64,000 nt of DNA, taken from assembly GCF_009870125.1 (NCBI RefSeq), contig NC_046680.1:12295501-12359500 (forward strand), read 5' to 3'. The notes below the pieces were generated by a model. That model was given only the letters and a program-made list of their open reading frames with translations, was not told the origin of the DNA and did not search any database. This stretch comes from Drosophila pseudoobscura. Its lineage: Eukaryota > Arthropoda > Insecta > Diptera > Drosophilidae. Positions 27,201-38,950 of this stretch are shown here, piece after piece; within the stretch, counting starts at the first letter, position 1, and the number at the start of each line of letters is the position of its first letter. The position numbers were made by a program, and so were the translations under genes.

Positions 27201-29366
27201 ACTACAAACTCTTATGCGTTAAAAATAAAATAATTAAATATAATTCACACAGCTTCTAGTGCTTAATTGAAAAAAGATACTTAGATCTATTGCCCCACTT
27301 ATGATCGTGATCGCGATCCACAGCGATGAGGTTGCTTAGGTTTTGCTCCTTAATTTACTTCAATATTATTATTATTCTGCTGATCGTTAACAACATTGTA
27401 TAACCGTCGAACTGGACTAACTATGAATACCATTCAAATTACATTTATTTTATGAATTATGATTCAAGCATAAAGCAAGTACAAATGTATGTGCTTGCTC
27501 GCATGAAGAAAATTTTATAATAACAACCTTTCCCTGTACACTTATAATGGCTTGGAAAATGGCCTATCATTCAGTTCCATTTGCATGGACGCGTCTCGCA
27601 GCCCACAACTGTTCATGCCCTCGCTTTGGTTTAGTGCAACAGTGAGGCAGTGGTGCAGGAGACGTTGAGGGTGATGGTGAGAGTACGAGGCACAAGAACA
27701 TAATGAAATACATGGCAGATGATGGGGGAGACCCGTAGCAGCCCTACAATGCGTGAATGCAACTCCACAACATGTCGTGGCTCCAGCATCCTGTGCCGGA
27801 CTTCGCCCTACACCACACCACACCACACCACTCCGTTCCGGTCCGTTCTGCACAGGCCCATCATGGTGGCAATCATAATAATGGCACACAATTTAACAGC
27901 ATTGCATATCGGAAGGAAATCTCAGTGGCCGCAATCTGTACCCCGTCTTCGGGCGGCAGCCCCCCTCCCCTTCTTCTGCGGCTGGTGCTTGGACCTGGAC
28001 TCATTGCATTTGCCTACTTATGTACTTAAGCTTGTAGAGGCGGTAGTGAAGAGGCTAAAGCAAGAACCACTTACGTACGGGTAAATGGGTCACTTTGACC
28101 GCTGTACAAATGACAATTGCCGGTCTGGACCCTGGTTCCTGGATCCTCAGGGAATTGCTGCAGTTGTTGGCCCTGCTTAAATGCATATGAATTAACCAAA
28201 TAAATCATGTATTTTTCTCCCACATAGGTCTGTCGTAGTCGAGTAGGTCGTGAGACTACTGTCAGCATGAAGATGTTACAGACAACTACGTGGCTCTTAA
28301 AGCATCACCAAGACAACCTGGCCAACCCTCTAATGAACATTCAAAGTGATGGGCGGCAGGACCTTTCTCCGACAATAAAAGCGGCCAGAAGCACGATTTT
28401 CTGGAGGAAAGGCAGAGGGCACACAAGAGTCGAAGAACGACCGCTTTTCACAACGTGTCTAGGTCGTGGTCCGCTCTGATTGCAGGCGTCAATTAGCGTA
28501 ATATTCGCAATATGCTTTTGTCTCCGTATTCATTTTTATTGCGTTTCTTGGTCTCTATGGGCCGCCAGGAAGGACCCTGACCTGCCTTCCGCGACACATT
28601 GGCTGGTAAAAAGTTTGCAGTGGCAGATGGTTTTAATTGCTTCATGGCTTGTTTTTTGCCAAGTCTTTGAAAATTAGTTTGAAGCCTTTTGAGAGCGAGG
28701 GCAAGCATTTAATTGATATTGCTAAATATTTATTACTGCCTGGGGGAGGAGGAGACATGGCAGCCGAGAGCGCAATTTAACAAATGGAAAGCCGGGAAAT
28801 GCAAATTGGAGCAGAAGCAGCCACAAGCCGCTCAAGGGGGAACCGGAGAGTCGCTCGTCTGTTAAGAATCAAATGTGTGTCAGCCGCAGGTGAATGCCCC
28901 CTGCTTGTTCTCTACTTCTCCATTCCACCCACTCCACCTAAAATTGTAGTGCTGCTGGAGCTGATAACTTTACGCCTGTCACGCCCAACATGGCGGGCCT
29001 TTCGTCCGATGTATAGCGTGTCGCAAAATGATTTCATTCACTAGCCAGCGGCGGCGCCATGACAGCGGTGTGCACACGGTCTTGCCTTCTTCGGTCGGTC
29101 ATATCGTTCCGGCTACACACAGAACGTAAACAATGCGCGATAGGGGAAGCCTCGAATATAAATGGAAATGTGCTTTCAACGCTTATCGGTAAACAATGGA
29201 GAAAACAGATATGAGCTACGCCGATCGACTTTACGCTGATTAACAGATCTATGGGGCTTTAATGCTATGCACACAGTCCAAGAGGCACCTTATTGCTAGA
29301 CTTAACCCTAAACACAAAAGTCTTCCTACGAAAATGGGTATTAAAAAAGTACGTCGCGACGACGAG
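24201..29366. other. gene-poor region, part 3, up to the 3' end of galla-1
   Basis: No supported exon. It is AT-rich from 24900 to 25100 and 27060 to 27540. A CACAC-CACAC pentamer run lies at 27810-27831. Frames near 27.7-28.1 kb and 28.3-28.5 kb look like chance. Confidence 0.5.
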
Positions 29367-30188
29367 CTACTCCTCATCCTTGATGCAGTTTTCGACCAGT
29401 TGGCGAAGATTGGTGTTCTCCATGGCCGCAGCAATGCGCTCCTTGTCATTGATTTGCTTGTTGACTGTTCAAAGCATGGGAAAATAGACAAATTAGTGGA
29501 AACTTCTTAATGATCCTTTGAAGGACAATCTCACTTTCGTCTTCCGTTTGATGAGCTCCTTTTTTTATGTAAATGTCCAGCTTAATGTTGTGCGGCAGAC
29601 CACGCTCCACCTTCACGCGTATGCAGAGCCCTATCAGCGTAGCCAGGGAGCAGTGCGGCACCGTCGGGTTGAATTCGATGCGTACCTAGCGTAATAGCAA
29701 GCAATTCAGAGATTAGATCACATTCGAGCAGACACCGGAGCGTGCGTAACCTACAACAGATACATTCGAGCGTGTGGGGGGCAGGACGAATATACCGTCC
29801 TCGTAGATCACATTCAGATCCTCCAGAGTGCAGGGCTTCTCGGGATCGCGTATGCCGCGCAACAAGTCTGCAAACAAAAGACGAAACGGAATTACATAAT
29901 TCTAGGGAAAAATGTAAAAGTTCGCGCACCGTAGATGGTCTCTTGCAAGTCCGTGGCGTTCTTGTAGCCAAGCTCTTGCAGCAGTGCGTCCTCGCCGTAG
30001 GCAATCGCTTCATTATCCATCGACATCTGACTCGTTTTGCGCACTAAATCGTCCGCTGATGTGCGGCCGCTAGAGCTGTTGCTGCTGCTGCTGTTACTGC
30101 TGACGCCTCCGCCACACGAGGACGTCACGGGTACGACGCTAGAACCGCCGTCGGACTCGGAGAGCTTGCGTTTGATGTAAGACAGCAT
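29367..30188 (-). CDS. galla-1: galla-1, CIAO2A/MIP18-family iron-sulfur assembly protein
   Basis: MIP18/DUF59 protein. The family works in the cytosolic iron-sulfur cluster targeting complex, and fly Galla proteins also bind Crumbs and Xpd in chromosome segregation. Four exons: 30188-29930, 29867-29755, 29685-29535, 29464-29367, giving 206 residues. The N-terminal 50 residues are Ser/Gly-rich and low in complexity. The DUF59 core follows ([30 protein letters not shown]), then the diagnostic [19 protein letters not shown] with its conserved cysteine, then [17 protein letters not shown] and a short acidic end. [13 protein letters not shown] resembles CIAO2A more than CIAO2B, which favours galla-1 over galla-2. 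Exon 2 is taken to end before GTAGGT at 29754, which keeps the core in frame. It lies head-to-head with exu. Confidence 0.9.
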
Positions 30189-30299
30189 ATTTGTACACCG
30201 TGTCGCTCTTTGGCACCTAATTGGGGAGGCTCTCTTATCGGCAACAAATGCTTTTATCTATTACGAATCACAACGGCTGCCACTGACTGCGAGTGCTAT

Positions 30300-30334
30300 G
30301 TGTGTGTGGTTGGGGTGTGTGTGTGTGTGTGTGT
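30300..30334. repeat. (GT)n microsatellite
   Basis: GT dinucleotide run interrupted once by GGTTGGG; it lies just upstream of the galla-1 start on the minus strand. Confidence 0.85.
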
Positions 30335-30950
30335 CTACTCAGTGTAGCATAATTGTGGTCAAACGCTCCTTTTTCCCAACTTTTTGTTTAATATTTTTTA
30401 ATTGTCACTGCACCAGCTGATTTTTGTTTGTAAAGTCCAGGGCTGCACAGACTTTCAACAGAGTCACGTCACCTTATTCCAACTGGGTGGCAGCGCTCTC
30501 GAAAGGTTTCGCCGATATATGGCAAACGATAAACATATCCGAAAAGCCCGCTCTTTTTCTACTACAAAATAAAGTTGTATTTAAAGAAAATAAATATGTT
30601 TATGCAGATTTAGAAATTTGTTAGGCCATTGCGGTGTGTTGGCAATTATCATTGCGTTTTTCTGTGCCTTCGCATTCAACTTCAGCGGCCAGTTATATTA
30701 TTATTGCGACTCTAGAATTATCCCACTGTGCGCACAACGCTGTGGAAAGTCGAAACCTATTCGGCCCATCGTACTTAACACCGAATCACTCATAAAGTAG
30801 GCCTTGATTTCGATCGAACTCGGGCCATTTTCGACCTACCGGAAAAATCCAGACAAAAATTCATTACGTTTTAGTTTGTCGTACGGATTGTTTCTTTTTT
30901 GTGAGAGCTCGTCGGAAAAAAGCATTTTGCTTTTGCCTTTTGAAAAAAAA

Positions 30951-30960
30951 GGGTATAAAG
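30951..30960 (+). promoter_or_regulatory. possible TATA box of exu
   Basis: GGGTATAAAG lies about 400 bp before the exu start codon. If used, transcription would begin near 30985. A donor-like AAAAG/GTAGGC at 31020 and an acceptor at 31347 (GTTCTCAG) would then form a leader intron just before the ATG. No transcript evidence is available. Confidence 0.3.
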
Positions 30961-31360
30961 TTCGTAAAACGCGAAAGAACCGGTCGAAAAAAAAAACGCG
31001 GAGAGAAATTCAAAATAAAAGGTAGGCTGAAAAGTGCTTGAAAATAGTGATAAAGTGCGCGAGAAGACAGAGAAAAGAAAAAAAGATGGCGCTTGAAGTG
31101 AACCTAGACTGGAAATAAACCGTAGCTTTGTACATATGTATTTCCACTCTGCGGTGTAGAGCAGTGCAGGCAGTTTTTTGCAATCCGACAGACATTCCAC
31201 AACCAAAACGCTGCTCAAGCGGTTCGCGATTCTTTTTTTTTTTTTGAGAAAAAAATTTTCTTTATTTAGAAAATTTTAGTTTTGTGTTAAAACAGTAGGC
31301 CTACTCGGTTGCTAATTTTATTTTTTCGAATTTCCTGGTGTTCTCAGATATTTTTTCAAA

Positions 31361-32992
31361 ATGGTTGCCGAAATTTCTAAAGATTGTGTTACCATTGCCG
31401 CGGCCGATCAGTGCGTGGACATGAAGGAGGAGCTGCCGGCAGGTAACTACATCCTGGTTGGTGTTGATGTAGACACCACTGGACGACGTCTGATTGATGA
31501 GGTTGGTATTGTGTCTAAAGGGGCTTTGACCCTCTGCGTCGGACCTAACCTAACTTTTCTCTACGTCTCCCCTTTGCCCATTTTCCAGATTGTCCAGTTG
31601 GCTGCCTACACTCCAAAGGACAACTTCCAGCAGTACATCATGCCGTATATGAATCTGAATCCAGCCGCTCGTCAGCGTCATCAAATTCGTGTGATTTCGA
31701 TCGGCTTTTATCGCATGCTGAAGTCGATGCAGACCTACAAGGTACATTCATACCTACACTCCCGTTATGTCCGCTAATTCTAGCTTTTATTTTCTCAGAT
31801 TATCAAATCTAAATCGGAGGTTGCTGCTCTCATGGACTTTCTCAACTGGCTTGAGATGCTGGTCGCCAAACAGCCCAGCACTGATGGCATCGTTATGCTC
31901 TATCACGAGGAGCGTAAATTCATACCCTACATGGTATTGGAAGCGCTCAAGAAGTACGGTCTGATTGAAAGATTCAATCGGACGGTGAAGTCTTTTGTCA
32001 ACACTTTCAATATGGCCAAGGCCTCCCTTGGCGATGCTAATCTCAAGAACTGTGGTCTACGCAAGCTTTCGTTGCTCTTGGCCAAGTCGAATGATGAAAG
32101 TGCCAACAAGGAGAATGAACCTGAGAATGTCAACAGAAACGGCAGCAGCAACGATAAGTGCCACAAGAATGGAATGAATCAGGAGCATGACTTTTTCGAG
32201 GGGAGTGCCAATGTGCGTGCCAAGATGGTCTACGAAGTGGCCCTGCAGTTGACCAACTCTAACCGCACATCCGAGCCAGAGTCTTCGGAGGAATTGGTTA
32301 ACCTCTTCAATGCCGTGAAACCATTCGCCAAACTTGTCAGCTCTGACATCATGGAGCTGCAAACCCAGAACGAGAACATGGGCCGCCAAAACTCGTTCCG
32401 TCCTGTCTTCTTGAACTATTTCCGCACCACTCTGTACCATCGTGTTCGTGCTGTGAAGTTCCGCATCGTGCTGGCTGAAAATGGCTTTACTTTGGATTCT
32501 CTAAAAGCCATTTGGACCGAGAAGCGCAAGGAGGGCTTGGAACTGGCTCTGACCAATATTGATACCCTGAAGACCGAGGAAAAGACCGAGCTGGTGGATC
32601 TTCTGGACAGCTTCTTTGACCCAAGCAAGGCGACCATCAAGCCGAGTTTCAAGCCCAATGGCAATGGCCCTCGTCGTCGTATTCGAGCCAACGGAGCAGC
32701 ATCATCGAAGAATGGAGCCATGAGCTCCCGTTCTACCAGCACTGAATTCGGTGCTGGTGGCGACAAGTCCCAGACCGAGGGACTCAGTGCCCCAGTGCCG
32801 GACTCCACCACCAAGTCGCCCTCGCCCGGCAAGACTGGCGGACGTCCTCATCGCAAACGCAACAACACTCGCAACGGCTTTGGCAGTGCTAAGGGACCCA
32901 AGAAGGCTGAGACACTGAACATAGCGGCCCCGGAACCACCACAGTCGCCAGTGGCGGTGTCCACACCAGTGGCTATTGCTGCCACCAACTAA
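31361..32992 (+). CDS. exu: Exuperantia, maternal mRNA-localisation protein
   Basis: Exuperantia binds RNA in the germ line and is needed to localise bicoid mRNA to the anterior of the oocyte, and for spermatogenesis. Three exons: 31361-31501, 31589-31741, 31799-32992, giving 495 residues. All introns are phase 0; the first uses a weak donor (GTTGGT). Residues about 28-60 form the start of a DEDD exonuclease-like fold (ILVGVDVDTTGRR, then DEIVQLAAYTP); the first acidic pair reads DVD where active enzymes have D-x-E, in line with Exu being a nuclease-dead fold. A variable Asn/Glu-rich linker (about 205-235) precedes the conserved SAM-like part (SFRPVFLNYFRTTLYHRVRA). The tail is basic and Ser/Pro-rich, with STEFGAGGDKS and PDSTTKSPSP motifs shared with D. 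melanogaster. Some obscura-group flies have two exu genes; which copy this is I cannot tell. Confidence 0.95.
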
Positions 32993-34133
32993 AGCTCCCA
33001 GGAGAGGGGTACAGTGCAAGTAATTAAGTTTTTATTTTTGTTTTTTTTTTTGCTTAACTTTGCGCTAGTAGTGCTTTGGTAGAATATTATTATATAGTGC
33101 ATTAGCAAAGCTATCCCAAGTCGAGATTACCTACTCGGGTACGTTTTAGATTGTTGATTAATTTTATGAATTGCCCATGCTTGTATTATACCATTGGATT
33201 TGTACATAAAGAAAGAGAATGAATCGAAACGTGATCTTTCAGCAGTAGCGTAGCTGCCAGTGCTTACTCTTATTCCACTATTGTACCAAACGAATTCTTA
33301 CGAAAATATCAAAATTGCAGCCACCAATGAAACGGACACTAAAACCCCATTTAATAGAAGATAAGGACGAAGTATGGAAGACCAACACAGATTAGAAACA
33401 ATGTCAAAATTTAAGTGTAAACACACATCACAACGAGGCCCGTGAAGACTTAGAATTGAATGTTGTACAAAACACTCGCGGCTGGAGCTTGCTGTCGAGA
33501 AGTGCTTAATCGAGACGTTTTAAAACAATTATTGTAACATGGATGTGCGCCCAAAGCGAAGTGCTGTGCCCACGCTACCCCACACGAAATATCGACACAT
33601 TGGTGCGTACAAATCGTCGCGTTTAGACATAGTTTTCCAAAAAATACGATGTACAACTGTACTGTCGGAGGGCCATTGGAAAAATATGATCCCAATAAAC
33701 GCCTCGATTAAAATTTTGCATTGGGCAGGTTGACGAAATATCACACTAATAGTTAAGTAACCCCTATCAGGTCCCTGGCCCAATGTTTAAAATTCCACTT
33801 GAAAGCTTAAGTACACAAAAAAAAAACACACTCAAACATGCCCTACTGTAAACACACACTCATAATCAAATCAACGAAGAATGAAGGAAAAGAAGGAAGC
33901 TTCAAGCTCAAATCACCTGCTCAAACATGTCAAAATATTTCAAGATGTATTTCATTTTTCCAAAGAAATGTATGAATAAACGATTAATTATAGTGTAACG
34001 ATATATCGAGCGCATCATTAAGTGTGACCGCATACCACTGGAAAGAACCATATGATTCGCTGGCGATCGTTTCATTTCTTTTCGTTTGCTAGTGTTCAGT
34101 TCCTCTTGGTATTTGTTTTTGTGAAGGTTTTAA
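32993..34133. other. exu 3' untranslated region and Fem-1 promoter
   Basis: About 1 kb of AT-rich DNA follows the exu stop. AATAAA near 33973 is the clearest polyadenylation signal, suggesting a long 3' UTR. A CGATATATCGA palindrome near 33999-34010 lies between that signal and the Fem-1 start and resembles DRE/BEAF sites. The frame at 33539-33733 lies inside this UTR and is not supported. Confidence 0.6.
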
Positions 34134-37100
34134 ATGGAAGTCGATCCGGAAGAGCTTCAGGAGGAGAATACATCGTTCTACAATGGCTATCCACTTGACT
34201 TTGAGTACTTTAACATGGCCCACGGCATGCTCGTGGAAATCAGCGAGGAGCTGCGCGAAAAGTTCCCTCATGAGGAACACTTCAAGCTACAGCAGCTGAA
34301 CACTCTTTACCTGGCCGCCCGGAGCAGCCAGATGATGAGATTCGTGGAGGCTCTCAACACCGCCAACAGCAAGGCGGTGCAGACATACCTGGTCAATACA
34401 GTGAGTACCGTACCCTATGGTGTGGCAGGTGCAGCAGTGTTATGGCATGGAAACGAGCTGCGCGCTGCCTGTATTTACTACTGCGTCATTAATGAAAATC
34501 ATTGCTATATGTATACGTATTTGGTTTATATGTAAACTTGATGTCTGCTGCCGCATAGAGCGCATTTTATACGATCCATTGCTGGTTTTTTGGTATTTAC
34601 TTGGTTTGTCATTGTTTATGGGAAAGTGTGAGAGAGAAAGAACGGGAATGAGAAGAGCTCCATATGCTCTTTCCAATATACAGTAGGCACTCGATAAATA
34701 GGAAAAAGTAAAATTTGTTTCGCTTCCAAAGTTATAATGTACCATCCACAGATATACATACATATAAAAATCTTTATTAAAAAAAAACATTTGTGTAGCA
34801 TATTCCTTGCTTAATGGCATTCACCGTACTCGTTTATAACTTTACTGCCTGCCAAAAAGACAAGTAAACAGTAATTCTGTTAATTTGCAAACTTAATGAT
34901 CGATTCGCGTCCACTAAACTCTATTTAAGGCCTGCACAGTCACTGTCACATTGAAATATCTGATGCAAACAGGCACTCGGAAAACCATCTTTGACCAATT
35001 ACTCATGGCTGGGTGTAGGGGGGTGCGGACAAGGGACCACTCGGTACCTCTCTGGACACGAATTTGGCCTGGCGCCAGATCGAATAATTTTCGGTTTCCT
35101 GAAATGTGCGTTTATTAATTTGTTTACTAACCAAATGTTTTGCACACCTCTTGGCAGGAGAGAGGGGATCTGATCGAGAGATTGGCTCTGCTGCGCCGTA
35201 ATCTAATCGAACACAAATCCAATCCCATAAATAATGCAAAGTTGGTCTAATCTTTATGGAGTCTGAAATACGATTGAATTTTGCGTTCAAAAGTCGAATT
35301 TATGCAGCGGCTTACTCTTCCTCTTTTTCGATGACTGTGGAATGCAGGGAAACAGCTGCGGGCGGTAAACAAACCCCTGGATGGTATGCAAGGACCTCTC
35401 TCCGGGAACAGCTGTTTGGGCAGAGGGCTCGTGCGCAGGCGGTCGGCTCTCTCCCTTTTGATTCAACCCCCAAAGACCAATGGGTCTGGGCCTGAGCCTT
35501 CCCTTTACGAGTGTATCTTTCATATGCTAACTTAGGGTTGGGAATCGAGAGCTCGTTTCACTGGCGAAGTTTTATCGAATTTTTTCGGCGTTCGTCCGGC
35601 CTGGCAGGACCTTCTATGCCTCGGCAGCTGCCAGTTAAAAATTAGATTCCAGGCCATGAACGCGGAGCTGTATCGGTAATAGATTTCCTCCTCCATCGCA
35701 TGGGGCTGAGCTCACAAACATCACTCTCTATAACATTGTTGCAGCACACGAAAACGCTGGTACGAGTCCGCCTGGCCAGGACCGAGCTTCTGGCGTGGAG
35801 CTAACGACACCATGCCCGTGTCCAGCTACATAACGTATCCGGCGGTGAGTGCCGACCCCCGCAGCCAGCAGTTTCTTGACCCAAATGCTCTCTAAATGCA
35901 AGGCCAACACGCAATTGTCATCCGCGAATCGCCTTGTGCTTGGACTTTGGCCAGCCTGGATGCTATTTTCCCTGCATTCATATGGCGCTGGCTTATAATT
36001 TTTACTCTTGCCGTGCCAAAGGCGAACAAAGAAAGCGGCTGCCCCCCCGTCACCAGCGTGCCGACCAAGTGACAAGAGCTCTGCTCCGCACGGTTTTTCC
36101 CACAGATTTATGCTTTACATTTCTTTTTACATTTTCCGACGCACTATTTTCGTCCAACCTTGACTGTGAAACGGCTGCGCACGCACATCATACGCTAACC
36201 CGTCTAATTCTCATGCTCACTCACTCTCCCCTTCTCTGTAGAATTTCGATCAGCCAGATGGACAATCGCTGACCCCGCTGACGATGGCCGCCATGTCGGG
36301 CAATGTGACGTTTGTGAAGACCCTTCTCTCGCACTACGATGTGGATCTGGAGAGGGAATGCAATGTCATCTTCGATGGCCTGGTGGTGTATGGGGCCACA
36401 GCCCTGTGGGTGGCTGCTGGCATGGGACATCTACAGATCGTGAAGATGCTGGTCCAGGCAGGAGCGGCTATCAATCACAATACCAAGGCGCAATCATCGC
36501 CCTTGAGAGCTGCCTGCTACGAAGGTAGTGCTACGAACTATTCATATTCGAACGAACTTTATTCATATATTTCCATCCCATTTTAGGACGCCTGGACATT
36601 GTCCAGTTCCTGATAGAGCACGGAGCCGATGTAAACGCCACAAATCTGTTCAACAACAATACATTGATGATTGCCGCCTACAAGGGGCACCATCTAGTCG
36701 TGAAAACCTTACTGCAGAACGGTTCGCGTCCCAACGATCAGGCGTTGTGCGGAGCTACTGCTCTGCACTATGCGGCCGAGAGCAGCAACTTGGATGTGGT
36801 GCTGGTTTTGCTGGATCATGGAGCCACATTAAAGAAGAATGAAATCGGCATAACACCCGCCCTGCAAGCAGCAGAGCGGCTGAATGACGATGTCGTCGAG
36901 GCCTTCATACAGCGGCCGGATCTGATGAGCCTCGAGGAGCAGATCACAGCATTGGAACTACTCGGGGCCACTTATGCCAATGACAAGACCAAGTACGACA
37001 TCAATCGGGCCTATAGCTATCTGCTGCGGGCCATGCAGCTACGTTACAGCGATCCCCGGGGCGTGATCCGCAAGAAGGTTCAGCCGCCAGTGCCCGCCTA

Positions 37101-38336
37101 TGACAGTTGGTTTGAGACCGAGAACCTGCCCGAGCTGAACGCCATCAAGCTGAACCACCACTCCATACACATGGAGTCGCTGGCCATACGAGAGCGCATT
37201 CTGGGACGCAACAATCCGGACGTCCCTCAGGCCATTGTCTACCGTGGAGCTGTGATGGCGGACCATGGTCGCTTCGACCAGTGCCAGGTGCTGTGGAATT
37301 ATGCCATTGATCTCCGCATGCGTAACAATGTAAGTAAAAATGGAGACACCACTCACTTAGGTATTTAAATTGATTTGAAAATCCATCCATACCTTTCCAG
37401 GTCTCTGTGGATCGCGATCTGCTGCGCTTCGCCCAACTGTTTGCCCAAATTCTGCGAGCGGATAATCACCGTCTCACCCTAGACCACGTTCTGCCCGTGC
37501 TGACCAAGTGCCAGCAGGAGATAGAGAACAACAAGTTCAAGATACGCCAAGCGAAGCCAAATACGTGTGCCAGTCTGCTGCAGGACCAGAACAACCAGAA
37601 CTGCATTACAGCTTTATATTTAATCAAGATTGTTACTCAGCTGGCGCGTCGCAAGAAGGACCAGGACATCAACGAAGAGCATATCCAACAACTCTTCCTT
37701 GTGGTCCGCAAGTTCATACAGAACGACACTCGTCTCAACGATGGGCAGACTCTGCTGCACATCGCTGTCAATGGTGTGATGCCTGTGGATGAGTTCTACA
37801 CGAATGAGATGTGCAGGTAAGCCACGAAGTGGGTAGCTCCAGCTGCGACTATGGGTACAGTCACCACTCTCCGCCAATAGGTTCCCGTGCTATGCCACTG
37901 CCCTGGTGTTGGTCCACTGCGGGGCCTCTGTGGTGGCCGTGGATGCAGCTCGCAATACGCCTCTGCACATACTGGTGTCCAAAGTGAATTCCTCGCAAGA
38001 CCGACAGGGCGAGATGGCACGCATTCTCCAGCTATTCGTGGAGGCAGGAGCCCACTTGGATGCAGTTAATGCCGCGGGACAGACAGCGGCCGCGGCTTGC
38101 AAGTCTGGCCTGGGTAAGTGCGGCATTTCATCATCAGTGCATCATCCACTAACCATGTCCTCCGCCTTGTAGCTACCTTGGCCAACCTACTGCACGGTCA
38201 TCAGAACGCCCACACCAGCCTCAAGTGTCTGGCGGCCCGCACAATAGCCACCCACAGGCTGAACTTCAAGGGTCTGATACCCATGCAACTGGAGGCGTTC
38301 ATCCAAATGCACAGCGTGCACAAAGTGCTACCGTAG
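34134..38336 (+). CDS. Fem-1: Fem-1, ankyrin-repeat substrate receptor of a Cullin-2 ubiquitin ligase
   Basis: FEM1-family protein; in animals these recruit targets with C-terminal degrons to CUL2 ligases. Six exons: 34134-34400, 36242-36524, 36587-37329, 37401-37816, 37881-38113, 38173-38336, giving 701 residues, all joins in frame. Ankyrin repeats start at LYLAARSSQ (residue about 60) and continue with [69 protein letters not shown] and [11 protein letters not shown]. The FEM1 middle region has [14 protein letters not shown], the RAMQLR segment, [16 protein letters not shown] and [13 protein letters not shown]-terminal ankyrins follow ([27 protein letters not shown]), then a terminal [22 protein letters not shown] block as in human FEM1A-C. 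Intron 1 is 1.84 kb and contains an alternative first coding exon (35812-35844). Confidence 0.9.
35745..35844 (+). other. possible alternative first exon of Fem-1
   Basis: A short exon-like segment in Fem-1 intron 1, with a good acceptor (TTGTTGCAG) and a good donor (GTGAGT at 35845). Spliced after exon 1 it would hit a stop, because the phase is wrong. Its own ATG at 35812 (context ACACC) reads [11 protein letters not shown] and joins the exon at 36242 in frame. It would replace the first 89 residues, including the first ankyrin repeat, with 11 residues. Confidence 0.4.
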
Positions 38337-38950
38337 ATAGCCAAAGGGAGCAATACCCCACCCCAATTACTGAGTCATTATAGCTGTGTGTAGTATACTC
38401 TGAGTGTATTCTGAGCCATGTTGGAACGAACACGTATACGTTTATGTATCAACTATATGTACAGCCTTTAGCCATGTGTATGTTGGTCTGTACGTATATC
38501 GAATTTAGCGACTTAATTTAGCCAAAATGAAGAAAGAAAACGTTTACGTTCTATTTTTGTACACTTTTTATTTATCATTCGCCATTCTTAATTTATTTAC
38601 AATTACAATCTGCAACAACTTCGACTGTACTTGGACTGACTGTTTGTTTGTAACCATTAACCATTAATCGTTAATCATTAATCATTAATCATAACCATAA
38701 TTATTAATCATACTTCTGTAGAATCATTTATACATTTTTCTATGTAAAACTATGTACTATGAGTGGTGTAATTAATGTTATTCGCAGTGCAAGAGGGCGC
38801 AGGCCACCTAAGTTCAATCAATCGAATTGATTTTGTTTCGTTTAGGTGCAACTAAAATAAAGATCAACCAAAATCTATCTGTAAATCACAGCGGACAATG
38901 ACAAACTACCATTATGTACAAATCAATCCTTAGCTAAGTATCCCTGTTGT
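38337..38950. other. Fem-1 3' flank, with tandem heptamers
   Basis: Region between the convergent ends of Fem-1 and the PPxY membrane gene. It is AT-rich, with a degenerate ATTAATC/ATTAACC repeat at 38651-38712. It must contain both polyadenylation sites; an AATAAA occurs near 38856 on the plus strand. Confidence 0.6.
38651..38712. repeat. degenerate heptamer repeat (ATTAATC-like)
   Basis: About eight tandem copies of a 7-bp unit varying between ATTAACC, ATTAATC and ATAACCA, in the intergenic gap between two convergent genes. Confidence 0.75.

Larger units (their letters stand above)
30189..31360. other. divergent promoter region of galla-1 and exu
   Basis: Contains 5' untranslated sequence of both genes. 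It holds a GT microsatellite (30300-30334), CGATA-type sites near 30510-30530, A/T-rich runs, a TATA-like box at 30954, and a likely exu leader intron ending with an acceptor at 31347. No further coding exon seen. Confidence 0.6.

Noticed and set aside
33539-33733. 64-residue frame after exu
   Set aside because: Lies inside the probable exu 3' UTR, before its polyadenylation signal; no homology recognised.
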